A DNA stretch of 64,000 nt from Limonium bicolor. Its lineage: Eukaryota; Streptophyta; Magnoliopsida; Caryophyllales; Plumbaginaceae. Each line of letters starts with the position of its first letter. Position 1 is the stretch's first letter. Where the stretch lies: the NCBI GenBank assembly GCA_023374045.1, contig CM041780.1:95575005-95639004 (forward strand), given 5' to 3'. Made by a program: the position numbers and the translations under genes. Below, in pieces: positions 34,003 to 45,352 of this stretch. The notes beneath the pieces were generated by a model. The model was given only the letters and a program-made list of their open reading frames with translations. It ran no database searches and was not told the origin of the DNA.

Positions 34003-34462
34003 AGCTTGGTGAACCTTGTACGCATTTCAGAAATGCTCTCCTTGTCTTCCTTCTTGAATAGCTCCCAATGAGTGAGTAGCAACTCAATGCAAGTCTTTTT
34101 TATCTCATCATTCTCTTCATACGTGACCTCAAGAGTTTTCCAAATCTCTTGAGCTGTTTTGGCTGAAGCTATCTTGGAGTATTGCTCATGTAATAGTGCA
34201 CAGTGTAGTATTCTTACGGCTCGAGCATTGAATATTAGCTTCTTGATTTGATCATCTGTCATGCTGTCGATAGATATGTCTTGTCCTTGAGCATTCTGGA
34301 AGGTGTACTCTCCATGTGTTATCGCCCTCCACATTCTGGATCATTAGACTTGATATGAAACTCCATTTTATTCTTCCAGTGAGTGTAGTTGTCTCCATTG
34401 AAGAGTGGTGGTCGATTTGGTGCAAAACCTTCTTCTGCCACTAGTATGCTTGCATGAGACAT
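34003..34462 (-). pseudogene. Copia gag, N-terminal part
   Basis: ATG at 34462, about 45 bases after the PBS, gives MSHASILVAEEGFAPNRPP, then LFNGDNYTHWKNKMEFHI, the usual copia gag opening. After a one-base loss near 34330 the frame continues MWRAITHGEYTF, IFNARAVRILHCAL, AKTAQEIWKTLEVTYEEND and SEMRTRFTKL, the UBN2-type gag domain. Gag is the particle-forming, RNA-binding protein of the element. The sequence stops at 34003, where the inserted LTR ends. The C-terminal part and zinc knuckle are gone. The frameshift and the truncation make it dead. Confidence 0.88.
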
Positions 34463-34504
34463 TTTGATCGTCTTCCAAAGTAGTAAGCTTTCTAGAAGAG
34501 ACCC

Positions 34505-34516
34505 GCTCTGATACCA
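34505..34516 (-). promoter_or_regulatory. Copia primer-binding site
   Basis: On the minus strand TGGTATCAGAGC, matching initiator tRNA-Met, lies two bases after the LTR end (TTTCA) and upstream of gag. Confidence 0.92.
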
Positions 34517-34518
34517 GT

Positions 34519-35563
34519 TGAAACCAGCAAGCTCTCCTGACACGTCCCCGACATGTCGTGGACGTATCGTGGACTTAAATAAAACTTTGATAATTAGGAA
34601 TAGACACGAGATAAACTTAAACTGGAAACTCCATTTCGATTGAGAATTTGCACACACGAAATTCTCTCAATCTCCCTCGCCCCTAAATCCTTAACCCTTA
34701 CCTGACTATCGGCCTACGGTTCACCGACTATTCTCCAACCTGTTGGTCTATCAAATACCCAATGTATTGATACTCTAACCCAGCCCTGTCTAGCTCACCA
34801 ACTCTGTAGCACTTACATACACTCCTAAGTTTGATCCACACTTGCCTAGATAATCTCTTTCTTTTCCTCTCGTACAGACTTACTTACATATGAAATAGAT
34901 GCAAGTATATATACGGTTTAGTTAGGATGTAACTACTATCCTATAAGTTCCTAGACTATAGGAGTCGACTGCAGCTTCTATTATTCACATAATAACCACA
35001 CTAGACGCATAGAGTCTTCAACTGATCTGAAGACGTTTGGACTACGTCTCGCCTCATGGTTGGTCACGTTGGCGGCAACCCTCTTGATTGGTCGAGCACC
35101 ACTTGTGTGCCCCACTTGCCTGATTCTGTTTGGCTCTCAAATGCCATAAATGTCCTCTTCTAAATTTATTACAGCTATGTAATGATGTTCATTAATAGCC
35201 TTTTCTTTACTTGTTATCTTGTGCATTAATGAGTTACTCCTTTTGTCGTGTGCTAGTTGATTATATGGGTATGAGTCTGTCTGAATATGTCGATCCTTTT
35301 GCAGTCTTTTGTCTTTGATATTCTTCTTAAGCATGAGAGATATCTTTGTGCGGTGTCTGACTGGTGTATGTGCTAGAAGTTCTACGGGGCTCTCGCAGAC
35401 AGGTGCCCGACTGGTTGGGCACATGTCGTTAACCAAGTGCACTTTCAACCTTGCATGCTAAGCCACTCTTTACCTGTCTATCTGAATTATGAATCTTGAC
35501 AAACATATTAGATAGACAACACAAGGTTTGCTATCATCAAAACTAAAGGATCTTGACTTAACA
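34519..35563 (-). mobile_element. 5' LTR of the copia element
   Basis: On the minus strand it starts TGTTAAGTCAAGATCC at 35563 and ends GGTTTCA at 34519, next to the PBS; length about 1045 bases. A TATA-like stretch GTATATATAC lies near 34900. The start interrupts gypsy gag coding exactly at 35564, so the right flank is GCACT on the minus strand (35568-35564). The matching 3' LTR and target duplication are not in the window. The ORF-like reading 35448-35137 lies within this LTR. Confidence 0.8.
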
Positions 35564-36053
35564 AGTGCATCAAGCTCCAACATCTTCTTGGTCTTCATGT
35601 GTGCAAGGTAATACTTCCTCCCTAGTAGCGCCACATAGGCATCCCATCCGAAGTCGGGGTCAGCCATGTGCTCGGCCTTCACTAACTTCCACCAATCACT
35701 AGCTGCCCCTTCAGGTAGAAGGCAGTAAGTTGGACCTTTACTTTAGCAGAAGCATCCAAAGTCTCAAAGGTGGTCTCCAGCTCGGAGATGTACGCCTCTT
35801 GCTGTGCGGGATCAGCCTCTCCTCCAAAGGCTGGTGGTCGAAGATCGGCTAGGCTCTTAACCCAATTCGTCCCTCTAGGTTGAGGTGGCAGGTGTGGGGG
35901 TTGCTGCTGCTACTGTGCCGCTCCGGGCTGAAATCCCATATGTACTAGGGTAGCAGCCACGATATCAACAATGGCACGCCCTCCTGGTATCTTAGCATCC
36001 TCTCCTTGTCCCCTGCCTCGGCCACGACCACGGCCTTGTCCTGACATCTGCAT
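35564..36053 (-). pseudogene. Gypsy gag, N-terminal part, cut by the copia
   Basis: ATG at 36053 (or 36046) on the minus strand gives MSGQGRGRGRGRGQGED, an Arg/Gly-rich start. VDIVAATLVHMGFQPGAAQ follows, then an in-frame stop and a Pro/Gln-rich linker. The gag domain comes next: NWVKSLADLRPPAFGGEADP and ELETTFETLDASAKVKVQL; after a one-base shift SDWWKLVKAEHM and WDAYVALLGRKYY. It ends at KTKKMLELDA where the copia LTR begins. This is the capsid-forming protein of a Ty3/gypsy chromovirus. The rest would lie beyond the copia, left of the window. The stop and frameshift show it is not active. Confidence 0.88.
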
Positions 36054-36226
36054 AAATGTCAATGTACGTCAAACTCTATGATTACTAGGTATGTGATTGA
36101 ACAGTTTAAAACGTCTTTTAGACAGTCAACAAGTGCTAATTTTAGCGTGTCTTCTCTACTATCTCTCGACCCTTTACCCAAGACTTAGTATTCCTAAACT
36201 CAGTAGTTTCAAGTCATTAGAGTTAC

Positions 36227-36238
36227 GCTCTGATACTA
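36227..36238 (-). promoter_or_regulatory. Gypsy primer-binding site, one base changed
   Basis: TAGTATCAGAGC on the minus strand, five bases after the LTR end. It differs from the Met-tRNA complement TGGTATCAGAGC at one base. Confidence 0.8.
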
Positions 36239-38003
36239 CTTTTTGTAACCACCCAACTCGTAAACAAATAATAAGTGGTAATTAAGACGGCCAACTTCAA
36301 TACAATCACTGCAGATTTCAACAACTCCCGGGTGTTACTGTCGTCAGTCACCTACGTGACAGACAAGGCCTTTGAATCATAAAGTCACAGTCTAATAAAC
36401 TGGAAATACAAACTTAAATTCCATAACAACAACATACCGAGTTTCTGCCAATCCTGAATCCAAAATACAAGTTTAGTTTCTTGTTAACCAAAATATACAT
36501 AGAGTGTATAATACTACCCAAGTATAACCAAAATACAAAAGTATACCCAAAATTATTCTACCCAGATCTACATTCCGTTAGGGTCTCAAATCCAACTGTG
36601 TACCTGAAGTGGTTAACCCACAACAGGCTCAACACAACCGCAGAGTTTGATAACTTGTAACCCGAGTGTTACTGGGCTATACACGACTAATTGTCCAATG
36701 AACATGTGGTTGATTTTTTAAACAACATTATGAAGTGTAATAAACACACAATATGATAGCATGTAACAATAAACACTCAATCAAACATTACACCAAAGCA
36801 ATAGTACGATTTCAAATACGATAAGTCAGTCTCTGTTCATTTCTAGACCTTGAGATTATATTTGAAATCTCGAATAAGACCTTAATCAATTGATCATCTA
36901 ACAATCATCACAATGGGTTGCCTCTTTCCAGTTCAATTATCAAATGTGTTCGGGTATGTATGAACCCTGTTAGGTGAGTCAAACTCTGACATCAAATACC
37001 GTCAGTGTGATGTATGTTAAGTCGGGTATTTTGAACCCTATCCAAATTGAGTATAATAACTCAACAACAACTTTCGTTGTAGTGATGTACTATCAAATTT
37101 CCCGCATCGATGATCTGATGCCAAGGACGTCGAGCCAATCTCCGACTCTGGGATACAAAAAACTGTGGAAGTCGGATCTGATGCAGATACCGCCCTCCAA
37201 CCAAACTTCGTGCACAGCCGGTAACGTCTCGGATTTCCTCTTAACCCCCTACCCCCTATTAACCAAGTTCGTTAGTAGTATCAATGTTAGTTAGAATCAT
37301 CATGGTAATGGATGTTGACTAAGCTTCAAAGGATTTTAAGATAATCCCCATTGCTATCATCGTTAAGTATTCCTTTTCCTTTAATCCTCTTGGTATTTCC
37401 ACCGTTATCAAATGTTCCTTGTGTGTGTTTTTATCTACTCTAAAGTGTAGTTAGTAGATCATCATACAAAAGTCAAAGTTAGCAATTATAAGAACATAAA
37501 ACAATGCAATAAACTATTCCACGTGTGCAATTATCTTATTGGTCATTTTCACACAACAGATAGCAAACAAGCCAGGGCAAACTAGGTAACACACAGGGTA
37601 CAACAAAACCATACCGTACACCAAAGAAGACGCTCTCCTAGTCTCGGATGACGTCCTGGCTATCCCAATCCTATAATCCATTAATTCATTGAGTTAACTT
37701 CTTATTACATATAACATGTTTTTTCCTTTGTACGTCTCTTATAGTTTAATGTTTTAACTATGTATACTTGAATTATGAATATGTGACTATTCATTGGGTC
37801 CCACAGGTCACATGTGAGCTTAAAAAAATTCAAATTTGATATTGGACCAAAATATAACACTTTTGCATCGTCCATGTAAATTTTCATCAATTTTGGACAA
37901 CATTTAAACATGTTTAAAGTTGAATTACTAAAACCACAGGGGTATATTGTGAATTACAAAAGAAAATAGGGGTATCTCGTGAATTTTCCCAATAAAATAT
38001 GAT

Positions 38004-38035
38004 GCCCCGAAGGGCTCAGCAACCCTTGACTGGTA
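38004..38035 (-). other. Conserved LTR double hairpin (minus-strand copy)
   Basis: On the minus strand CATACCAGTCAAGGGTTGCTG is followed by AGCCC-TTCG-GGGC. The first stem is weaker here, the second has a TTCG loop. Confidence 0.5.
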
Positions 38036-39169
38036 TGATTAACGTGCAGCTCGTCGGCTATCGGGATGCACACAACTAATTCTCATAATAAACATGGGAT
38101 TCATTTTAACAATCAACATACATAAACATAACAATATTCATTGCATGAAAACACACATACAATGTAATCAGGAACGAATTGCTTGAGGAAAAGAACCCAA
38201 GTAAAAGTTAGCCAGATTTGGTGAGCCTAGAGAATGATTTCATTCTCATATTGAGCTCGTTACATAACATGTTAACGATCTGTTTATCGAATGTATAATT
38301 TAACTTAAGATGCTTCGGATATAGTGGATCCAAAAACACCATACACATATTCCCCCTAACCTCGAACTTAAGTCAAGGCAGGAAAGCGATTTAAAAAACT
38401 CGTGGGAGATTGAATTCCAAGAAGAAAACACACCAAACATGGAGAAAGTTAAATCTGATCCAGATATCAACTTTCATGCATACACGCGTGACCGGACACC
38501 CGGATTACTCACCCCCTAGGTTATACTTTGGTTAGAAGCTCCCTTTGATGGAACTTATCACATCATGTCAAATTTTACTTATTCAAGTCGGTTAGACTCG
38601 CAAGGGAGGTAAGTCACATTCACACATAAGAGTACACAATTAACACATGAATATCCGTAGTTAGAACATTCCCGTAGGTTGGGACTTTAAATCCAAGTAC
38701 CGTTCTCTTATGTGATCATATGTTAGTCAGCTAACGGGGCTAGCACATATTCGAGTTTATACGGTATCAGAAAACAAAACATGACCGTAAATCAAATACT
38801 GTAAACTCATTACATGCTTTATCTTATAAGTTGTTAAACTTCCATAAAAACAAACAAACATACAAGCCGGTGTAAATCGGTAGCAAACAAGTTGCAAGAA
38901 AACCATACCTCGGTCCTTGCTGCATTCATTGTCCATCGAATGCAGCTCCTATAAATAATTTATCATATCGGCTAATTATCGTTCTTACTTTCCAGTTAAC
39001 TAATCTCTTCACATATTATGTTGTATACTTTCACACTTAAACTTATAATTAATTACCCTTCTAATGGTCATTACATGACCTTAAACAAGTTCTTAAACCT
39101 ATATTTAACCATTACATTCATTCCCATTCGATTCAGACTCAAAAACACACTCACGGTTCAAATTCAGGG

Positions 39170-39430
39170 CTGGTTCAGGACATGGTCCGGATTTTAAGTC
39201 CTGGACCAGGTAGTCTGTGCACTCTCGGCTAAAAAAAAGAGGTGGTCCGGGACTTGGTACCTATGCTAGGTCCTGGACCAATGTTTCTGCAGAGTTTCGG
39301 TGGCTTTTTGATGCTGGTCCAGGACTTGTTACAAGACTTAGGTCCCATACCAGTCTAAACATGAAATTTCAGCACTTTTTTTGTGGTGGTCCGTGACTTC
39401 TTACTAGACCTAAGTCCCGGACCCTGCTAC
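39170..39430 (-). repeat. Four-unit GGTCC...GGACC hairpin array
   Basis: Units near 39183, 39243, 39316 and 39387 each begin GGTCC(G/A)GGACTT-like and end AAGTCC-GGACC-like, with changed bases mostly mirrored in the partner arm. It is in the same relative place, about 2.1-2.3 kb from the LTR start, as the GACCGA arrays of other LTRs but with different sequence. Confidence 0.65.
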
Positions 39431-41487
39431 ACCTTTGTTAATTTTAACATCTTCAATTGTTGTTCTAACTTGGTTTTCTTACTCCTTTCTTCCTTAATCC
39501 TTCCACATATAATTAGCATGTTCTAACACTAATATAACACTTTAAACCTCTCCCAAATCCATTAACTAAACTCATTACCTAATCTTTGATTACATTCACA
39601 CAATTTCCCACTCTTGTTCTCCTAGAACTTGCACTTAGCTTCCTAGGTTCTAAAAATGTAGATTTTGTTCACAACCTTCCCTCATTCAATTGGTTCACAA
39701 CTAATGCATTACTAGCTTGCACTTACATCATTTTCCTTTCCAAATTTTACCCACTACATGGTTCTCTTCCAATCTAGCCCTAAGGTGAATATTTAACCAA
39801 CTTGATCTCTAAACACTCCTAGTTATTTCCTAGTCATTTCTACTCAAGAATTCACTTAGGACATTTAGTTTCTATACAAATTTTGACAGAGTTTCCCTAT
39901 AATTTTAACATGCTCACATACATTATTCATCACACCTAATTCAATTCAACAACCAAGTTTATCCTAGGCACTAACCACACATCAATTCCAGCACATTCCC
40001 ATCATATAATGAGGCACTTTAAACTTGAATAACTTGGCTCCAAGGCCTTCAAACATCAACATAAAACTTAAACCTCAACATAAAACTTAAACATCAACAT
40101 AAATCATTGTAATTCTAACACTCCAAGGCAATCAAACTCGGTTCTAAGGTAAGTCAGTTACCTTAGACGCTTTGATTCTCTTTTTCCTTTCGTTCCTCCT
40201 TCTCTTGTTCTTTTCTTTTCCTTTGTTCTTGTTTAACAACCGGTCACAATGGGGCTTACTTTCTAACTATAGACCATGCTCAAGGAACACAATAAGGACT
40301 TGATAAACACTTAAGCCCTTAGAGAAATTCTAGGATTTGAAAGAGTGTTTGAAGCACTTAAAAGCGAGAATTATCTTCTAACTTCAAAATGAAGTGTTGG
40401 GAAATCAAAGTGAGCAAGCTCCAGATCCTTTATGAATATAAAACAAGGCTAAACCAGGAGGGAAATGAAGCTCAAAAATCTGGAAAAATCGCCATGAGAG
40501 AAAACTAGGAAGAAGAAGGTGTTTTGAAGTTTTTTTTTACCTTAGAACAACTAAGGGGTTGTCTAGCTCAAGAAATGGTGTTCTTCCCTTCAAAAGGAGC
40601 TACAACCATGGAAGTCAAGTTTGGAGCTTGGAGGTTTTGAGTGATGGAAAAGAAACTCCAAGATGAGGGGAGCAAGATGGTGTATTTATTTTGTTATTTT
40701 GACTTTGTTTAGGGCTTGAAAATGGAAGAAGAAAACTTGAGCTGGTGAGGGTTCAAGAAATCGCCATTGCCAGAGAGAAAGGAGAATAGAGGATGGTGAG
40801 TTGCTGGATAAGAGAGAAATCATGAGAGAGAGAGAGAGAGCTAAAGAAACGGGGGAGAGAGAAATAAAGGTGATTTGTACTTTATTGTTTTGCCATTTAG
40901 TTACTAAAGTAAAGTAATGAGTATAAAGAGAGGGAGTATAAAACGTGGGAATCAAAGAAGAATGCCAGATTTTTTTTTTTGCAAAAGAAATATGAGGGGA
41001 ATTTTTGGTCTTTAGCAAATAACACCCATGAAACCCGAATTTACACTATTCACTAATTTGGGCCAGTTTTCTGGATTTTTCTCATTAATGGTTCTAGATC
41101 CATTAGTGTTTAATTACAGTTATATGATTGACTATAATTTTTACTAGTCCATTAAACCCGCTTAAAGTCACATTTCTCGAGTTTCTCGAAAAACGTGCTT
41201 TAAGGCTTCGTTTGCATTTTTAATCCACTATATGGATCCACTTTCTTCAAGAATTTTTCCCACAAGTTCTTAGTATGTAACTAAGTCCTAGGAATCCATT
41301 CAGGACCCTAGTTGAGGTTATATACCTCCTATGATTACATAACACGCGTTTTTACGTTTTTGACTTTTACATGTTTTCCTTTTTCTTTTTGGTTTCTCTT
41401 TCTTCACCAATGTTCTTAAGGAATCAATTATCCTTAGAATATCATAATTACATAATTTATTAACACTTCTAAATTTGGGGTATTTCA

Positions 41488-42189
41488 GTGAGAGACGGCA
41501 GTATGCAAGAGAAGAGAGTCGCTAACAATGTTCCTTGTTAGTTTAGGGTTGCAAATTACCGTAAGTGAAGATACAAGGGAGTGGAATGGATTAGTTTGGC
41601 TACGATGGTAATTACCTTGAGTGAAGAGGAAAGACTGGGCCGGCCCAGCCTATTGGCTGGTCATCCTTTTTTTTTAAAAAAAAAATACACATATAATGTT
41701 GTTTCTAACTCATTTTTCGTGCTGTTTGTGACATGTTGTCCTATATAACAAGAAGGACCTTTTTATGACTCCAAGTTTATACTTCCTAACAATAATTATT
41801 ATTGTTATTTATAAATTATATTAATTAGTATTTAATTCCTAATTGGTTTGTGTTTTACCATTTTAGGTGAAAATGTGACGTCTTTTATTCCGACTATTTA
41901 CCCAATTTTCTAATGCTTCTAAAATTATCCAAATAACCTTGTAAGGTATCTAAGACCTTGTTTTCACTTCTAAAATATTTGTGACATGTTTTTTGATGTA
42001 AAAACAATTAATTTTATTTTTTTATATTTTTTTTCTAAAACCTCCTCAAGGTTGTTTTAGGGTTCGTTAATGTTTCCTAACAACTTATTAGGGTTTATTT
42101 AAATGTTACGTTATTCCTCTTTACTTATTTAAGGATATTTAATTCCTTAATCTCTAGTTAATAACTTTTATTCAATTAATTCATTATTA
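41488..42189. other. Unassigned AT-rich sequence
   Basis: No coding region or known repeat is recognised. It holds an inverted homopolymer (T run then A run) near 41667-41687. The AT-rich stretch from 41690 on may be the eroded 5' flank of the LINE. The first 160 bases are less AT-rich and may be older host sequence. Confidence 0.4.
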
Positions 42190-44861
42190 ATTAAGGTAAT
42201 TGATATTTGAGATATTTTAATGAACCCCAATAAGGCTCCAGAACCCGATGGAATAAATGGTGTCTTTCTCAACACATATTGAGAGATCATCGGAGAAGAT
42301 TTAATTGATACAACCCTTCTTGTTTTAAACTCAAACTCTATGCTAGAAGGACTTAATCATACCCACATTGTGTTGATTCAAAAAATGCAGAAGCCAACTC
42401 TCTGAAGAACTATAGGCCTATCTTCCTATGCATTACTATTTACAGAGTCATCTCCAACTTTTAACTAATAGAATAAGGGGAAACTTTAAATATTTTATCT
42501 TTGAGGACCAAGAAGCCTTTGTTCCACGACGGCTAATTTATGACAGTATCATAATTGCACACGAAGTCACTCACTCAATGAAAGCTTCAAAGGCAACTAA
42601 GAGGGGATACTTTATGCTGAAACTTGACATGGCAAAGGCATTTTACCGAGTGGAATGGACCTTTGTTCTTGTGGTCTTAAGAAGTATGGGATTCCAAGAG
42701 AGATGGGTAAGCGTAGTTGAAAAAATCATTACTTTGGTCTTCGACGCTAGCCTGATCAACGGCCGGCCAAGTCGCTTCTTTCTCCCTCAACATGGACTCC
42801 GACAGGGAGACTCGTTCTCTCTTTCCCTTTGTCTGTTGCATGGAATCCCTTTCATCAGCCCTTCGTATTGTAACTTCTTCAAAGGTTATTAGTGGTTTCT
42901 AATTTTGAGAGCTTGGGTTTGATATCACCAATCACTTTTTTTGCACACGGCGGTGTTATCTTTGGGAGATCCAATAGGGAAAATGCGATTGGATTCATAA
43001 ACATCATTAAAGACTTCCCTGAAGCATCGGGCCAAAGTATCAACATGGTTAAGTCGGGTCTCATGTTCTCAGTGAACCTCTCAACCACTATTAGAAATCA
43101 GGTCTCTAATATCTTTGGGTTAAGGAAGTGTATGACCTTGGCCTATACCTTGGGTTCCCAAGCACATTTGGAAGACACAAAGGGAAAGTCTTCCGATACG
43201 TTAGGGACAGAGTGTACAAAAAGTCCAAAGTTTGGACAAGCTGGTCTCTTAGGCAGGGAAAGACATCCTTATCAAATCTATTCTTTAAGCTATTCTCTCT
43301 TATGTCATGGGAGTCATTCGACTACCTTTGAGTTTGATACGTGAAATTCAAGGGATCATCCAATTTTGGTGGACCGGATCCTTGCAAAAATGTGACATTT
43401 GTTGGAGGAGTTGCGAATCACTTTGTAGAAGCTGGGACGATGAAGGACTTGGCTTCCTGTGATCTTAGGAACTTCAATGACACACTCTTGGTGAAACAAT
43501 GTTGGAGGGTCCTTCAAAACTCCCACCTTCTCTTGTACAAGGTCTTATCCGTGAAATACTTTATGAATGTAAGTATATTGAATGCGGAAATTGGAGCAAG
43601 ACCGAGTTCGGTGTAGAGGTTCTTTCGCTAGTCAAGGAAGAAGCCCGTAGAGTAGTGGGTGACAGATCAACATTTAGAATCACAAACCTGTGGCTCCTTA
43701 TAAGTAGGGGGAAACCTTGGTCCTAGAAGATCCTAGTTATACTGAGAGACTTTGGTATGGTATCCTGGCTGATTAGTGCACAAGAATGCTGGTAGGATGA
43801 ATCAAGAGTTTGAGCATGGTTCATTGAAGATGATGCGGACCTGATCCTCAAAACTGTTACCAGCAGAAATTCTTCACAGGACGGTTTGTCCTGGGGTGGA
43901 ACAAAGAACGAAAGGTTTACGGTTTAATAAACTACTATATGGCCTATTCATTGTCTTGACAAGATGTGAACTCTACATTGTGCAGAGGAAGAATTGGACA
44001 AGCTATAAGGAATATCAGGAAATGTGCATTCCCAGCCGAAATCAAGATCTTTGCATGGAAGCTTATACAGGGAATCGTTCTGTGTAAGGCCATTACTGCA
44101 AATAGATGTCCAAATATGGAGCCAAGAGATGTGTGAACTACAGAGGCCTGGACAACTTAGTGCATATCTTTATCTCTTGCCCTAAGGTTAAGGAGTGGTG
44201 GCGAACTGATGATATCTTACGTCCAAAAGGTATCTCCGATTATGCAGCATTTTGAGATTGATTCACCTTTGTCTGTCTTCTGAGTGGGGAATGTAAAAGG
44301 GGGAAAATGGTCATTTTCCTTTGGAAACTGGGGTTTGCAAGATGCCAAGTTGCACATGAGCGAGACCGCACATACGAGCAAGGAATCGATCAGACAGAAT
44401 CCTTCTTGGTTAGCTCGACTAGCTCTCAAATTTCGATGGAAGATACTGACTCCTCGTGCGTTACAGTTTAGGTTTTCGTGGATGGAAGCACAAGACATAA
44501 TGGATCAGGCATGAGAGTTTTCTACCGAGACATCAATGAATCAGTTATTGTAGATGGCATCGCCAAGGATGAGGTGTCGTGGACACCGCATGTTTGCAAG
44601 GTAAAAGCTCTCCTTTTTAGAATTGAAGTTGTCAACAAAATTGAAGCAATGTCGTTCCACTTCCAAATGGTTTGTCTAGGGATTGATACTTGTCTAAAGG
44701 GGAAGGCTGAAGTAAAAGCTGTCATTGAACTAATTATTCAAGAGGTATTTTCCTCCATATGTAGCTTTGATAGAGTCTTTTGGTCTTATATACACCCGAA
44801 CAAACAATTGTGATGCTCATTTACTTGCAAAGGTAGAACACGAGCATACAAAGACATCTGG
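42190..44861 (+). mobile_element. L1-type LINE fragment: RT, zinc region and RNase H
   Basis: Plus-strand pieces in several frames. NKAPEPDGINGVFLNTY (near 42230) opens the RT. LKLDMAKAFYRVEWTFV (near 42620) holds the first catalytic Asp, and PQHGLRQGDSFSLSL (near 42790) follows. The FADD box reads TFFAHGGVIFGRSNREN (near 42940), so both catalytic Asp are gone. Thumb-like GFPSTFGRHKGKVFRYVRDR is near 43150, FNDTLLVKQCWRVLQNSHLL near 43490, a zf-RVT region with CAFPAEIKIFAWKL near 44030, and an RNase H beginning VDGSTRHNGSG (44480) and ending near TNNCDAHLLAKVEHEH. The endonuclease is missing at the 5' side and the 3' end is cut by an LTR at 44862. Many frameshifts and stops make it a dead, 5'-truncated copy. 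Confidence 0.88.
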
Positions 44862-44960
44862 TGTAACAACCCTACTCTAATCGGCTCCTAATCATCTTAC
44901 TTAACAATATAATCGCAGCGGTAATCTCAACAATTGAACTAATGGTGTCACTGTTCTTAC
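44862..44960 (-). mobile_element. 3' tip of a minus-strand LTR, LARD subfamily
   Basis: On the minus strand the 99 bases read ...GAGATTACCGCTGCGATTAT...GGAGCCGATTAGAGTAGGG...TTACA, close to 28085-28183. It is cut at 44960 by the gypsy 3' LTR, within what would be the terminal hairpin. The rest of this LTR is not found next to the gypsy's other side, which falls in the gap region. Confidence 0.8.
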
Positions 44961-45323
44961 TGTAACACCCCATCCAAAGCCTATCGTGGTCAACGCAAAA
45001 CTGAAACACTTAATCGAATACGTCCAGCGGAAATAAATAACACCTGGACCTTGCCACGGTCTGATCGTTAGAATATACCGGTCTTAACATTTACAATACT
45101 TATCCATAATACTTATCCAACTCAAACACACATCACATCCATAATACCACAACCAACCGAGTACAAGTATCTTAACATAATTTCAACCTTACATCAGTTT
45201 AAATATAACAGTCGGGTGCCAGGCGCAACCCGAACTCAAAATAAACATCCCACCCTAAGTCTAACCGCTCCTACTCTCGTAGTGCGTCCTCATGGGTCTC
45301 TTACCTGCAAGTGTAAAAATAGC

Positions 45324-45352
45324 CCCCGAGGGGGTCAGCACGAATGCTGGTA
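45324..45352 (-). other. Conserved LTR double hairpin (minus-strand copy)
   Basis: On the minus strand CCAGCA and TGCTG pair around TTCG, then CCCCC-TCG-GGGG follows. A TTCG loop is also seen in the 38004 copy. Confidence 0.6.

Larger units (their letters stand above)
12354..35563 (-). mobile_element. Sirevirus-like Ty1/copia retrotransposon, interrupted and decayed
   Basis: Minus-strand order from the right: 5' LTR (35563-34519), PBS (34516-34505), gag (34462-34003), integrase, RT and RNase H (23153-20572), then an extra ORF (14818-13103) and a possible further one (12503 on). It is split by the solo LTR 15136-20393 and the LARD-type insertion 23154-34002. About 300 codons between mid-gag and the integrase zinc region are missing at the second insertion. 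The 3' LTR is not in the window. The element sits inside a gypsy gag, whose coding sequence resumes at 35564. The RT and gag wording is closest to the Sirevirus branch, which is known for an additional ORF after pol. Confidence 0.82.
36244..41487 (-). mobile_element. 5' LTR of the first gypsy element, 5.2 kb
   Basis: On the minus strand it runs from TGAAATACCCCAAATTT at 41487 to GGGTGGTTACA at 36244, then the PBS and gag follow. It carries the family hairpins: a terminal hairpin at 36343-36364, a double hairpin at 38004-38035 and a four-unit GGTCC...GGACC array at 39170-39430. Its transcribed leader is purine-rich on the plus strand (40600-40860), with a (GA)n run at 40824-40840. A GTGAG flank follows at 41488. 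The frames 36974-37294, 39586-39777 and 40686-41018 lie in LTR blocks shared with the other copies and are not taken as genes. Confidence 0.88.

Noticed and set aside
23149..34007. 23154-34002 as one simple insertion with TSD
   Set aside because: Flanks GGTCT and AGCTT differ, the two LTRs are of different subfamilies, and copia sequence is missing.
40686..41018. 110-codon minus-strand ORF with Ser/Leu-rich text
   Set aside because: Reading of the GA/CT-rich LTR leader; not shared with other LTR copies.
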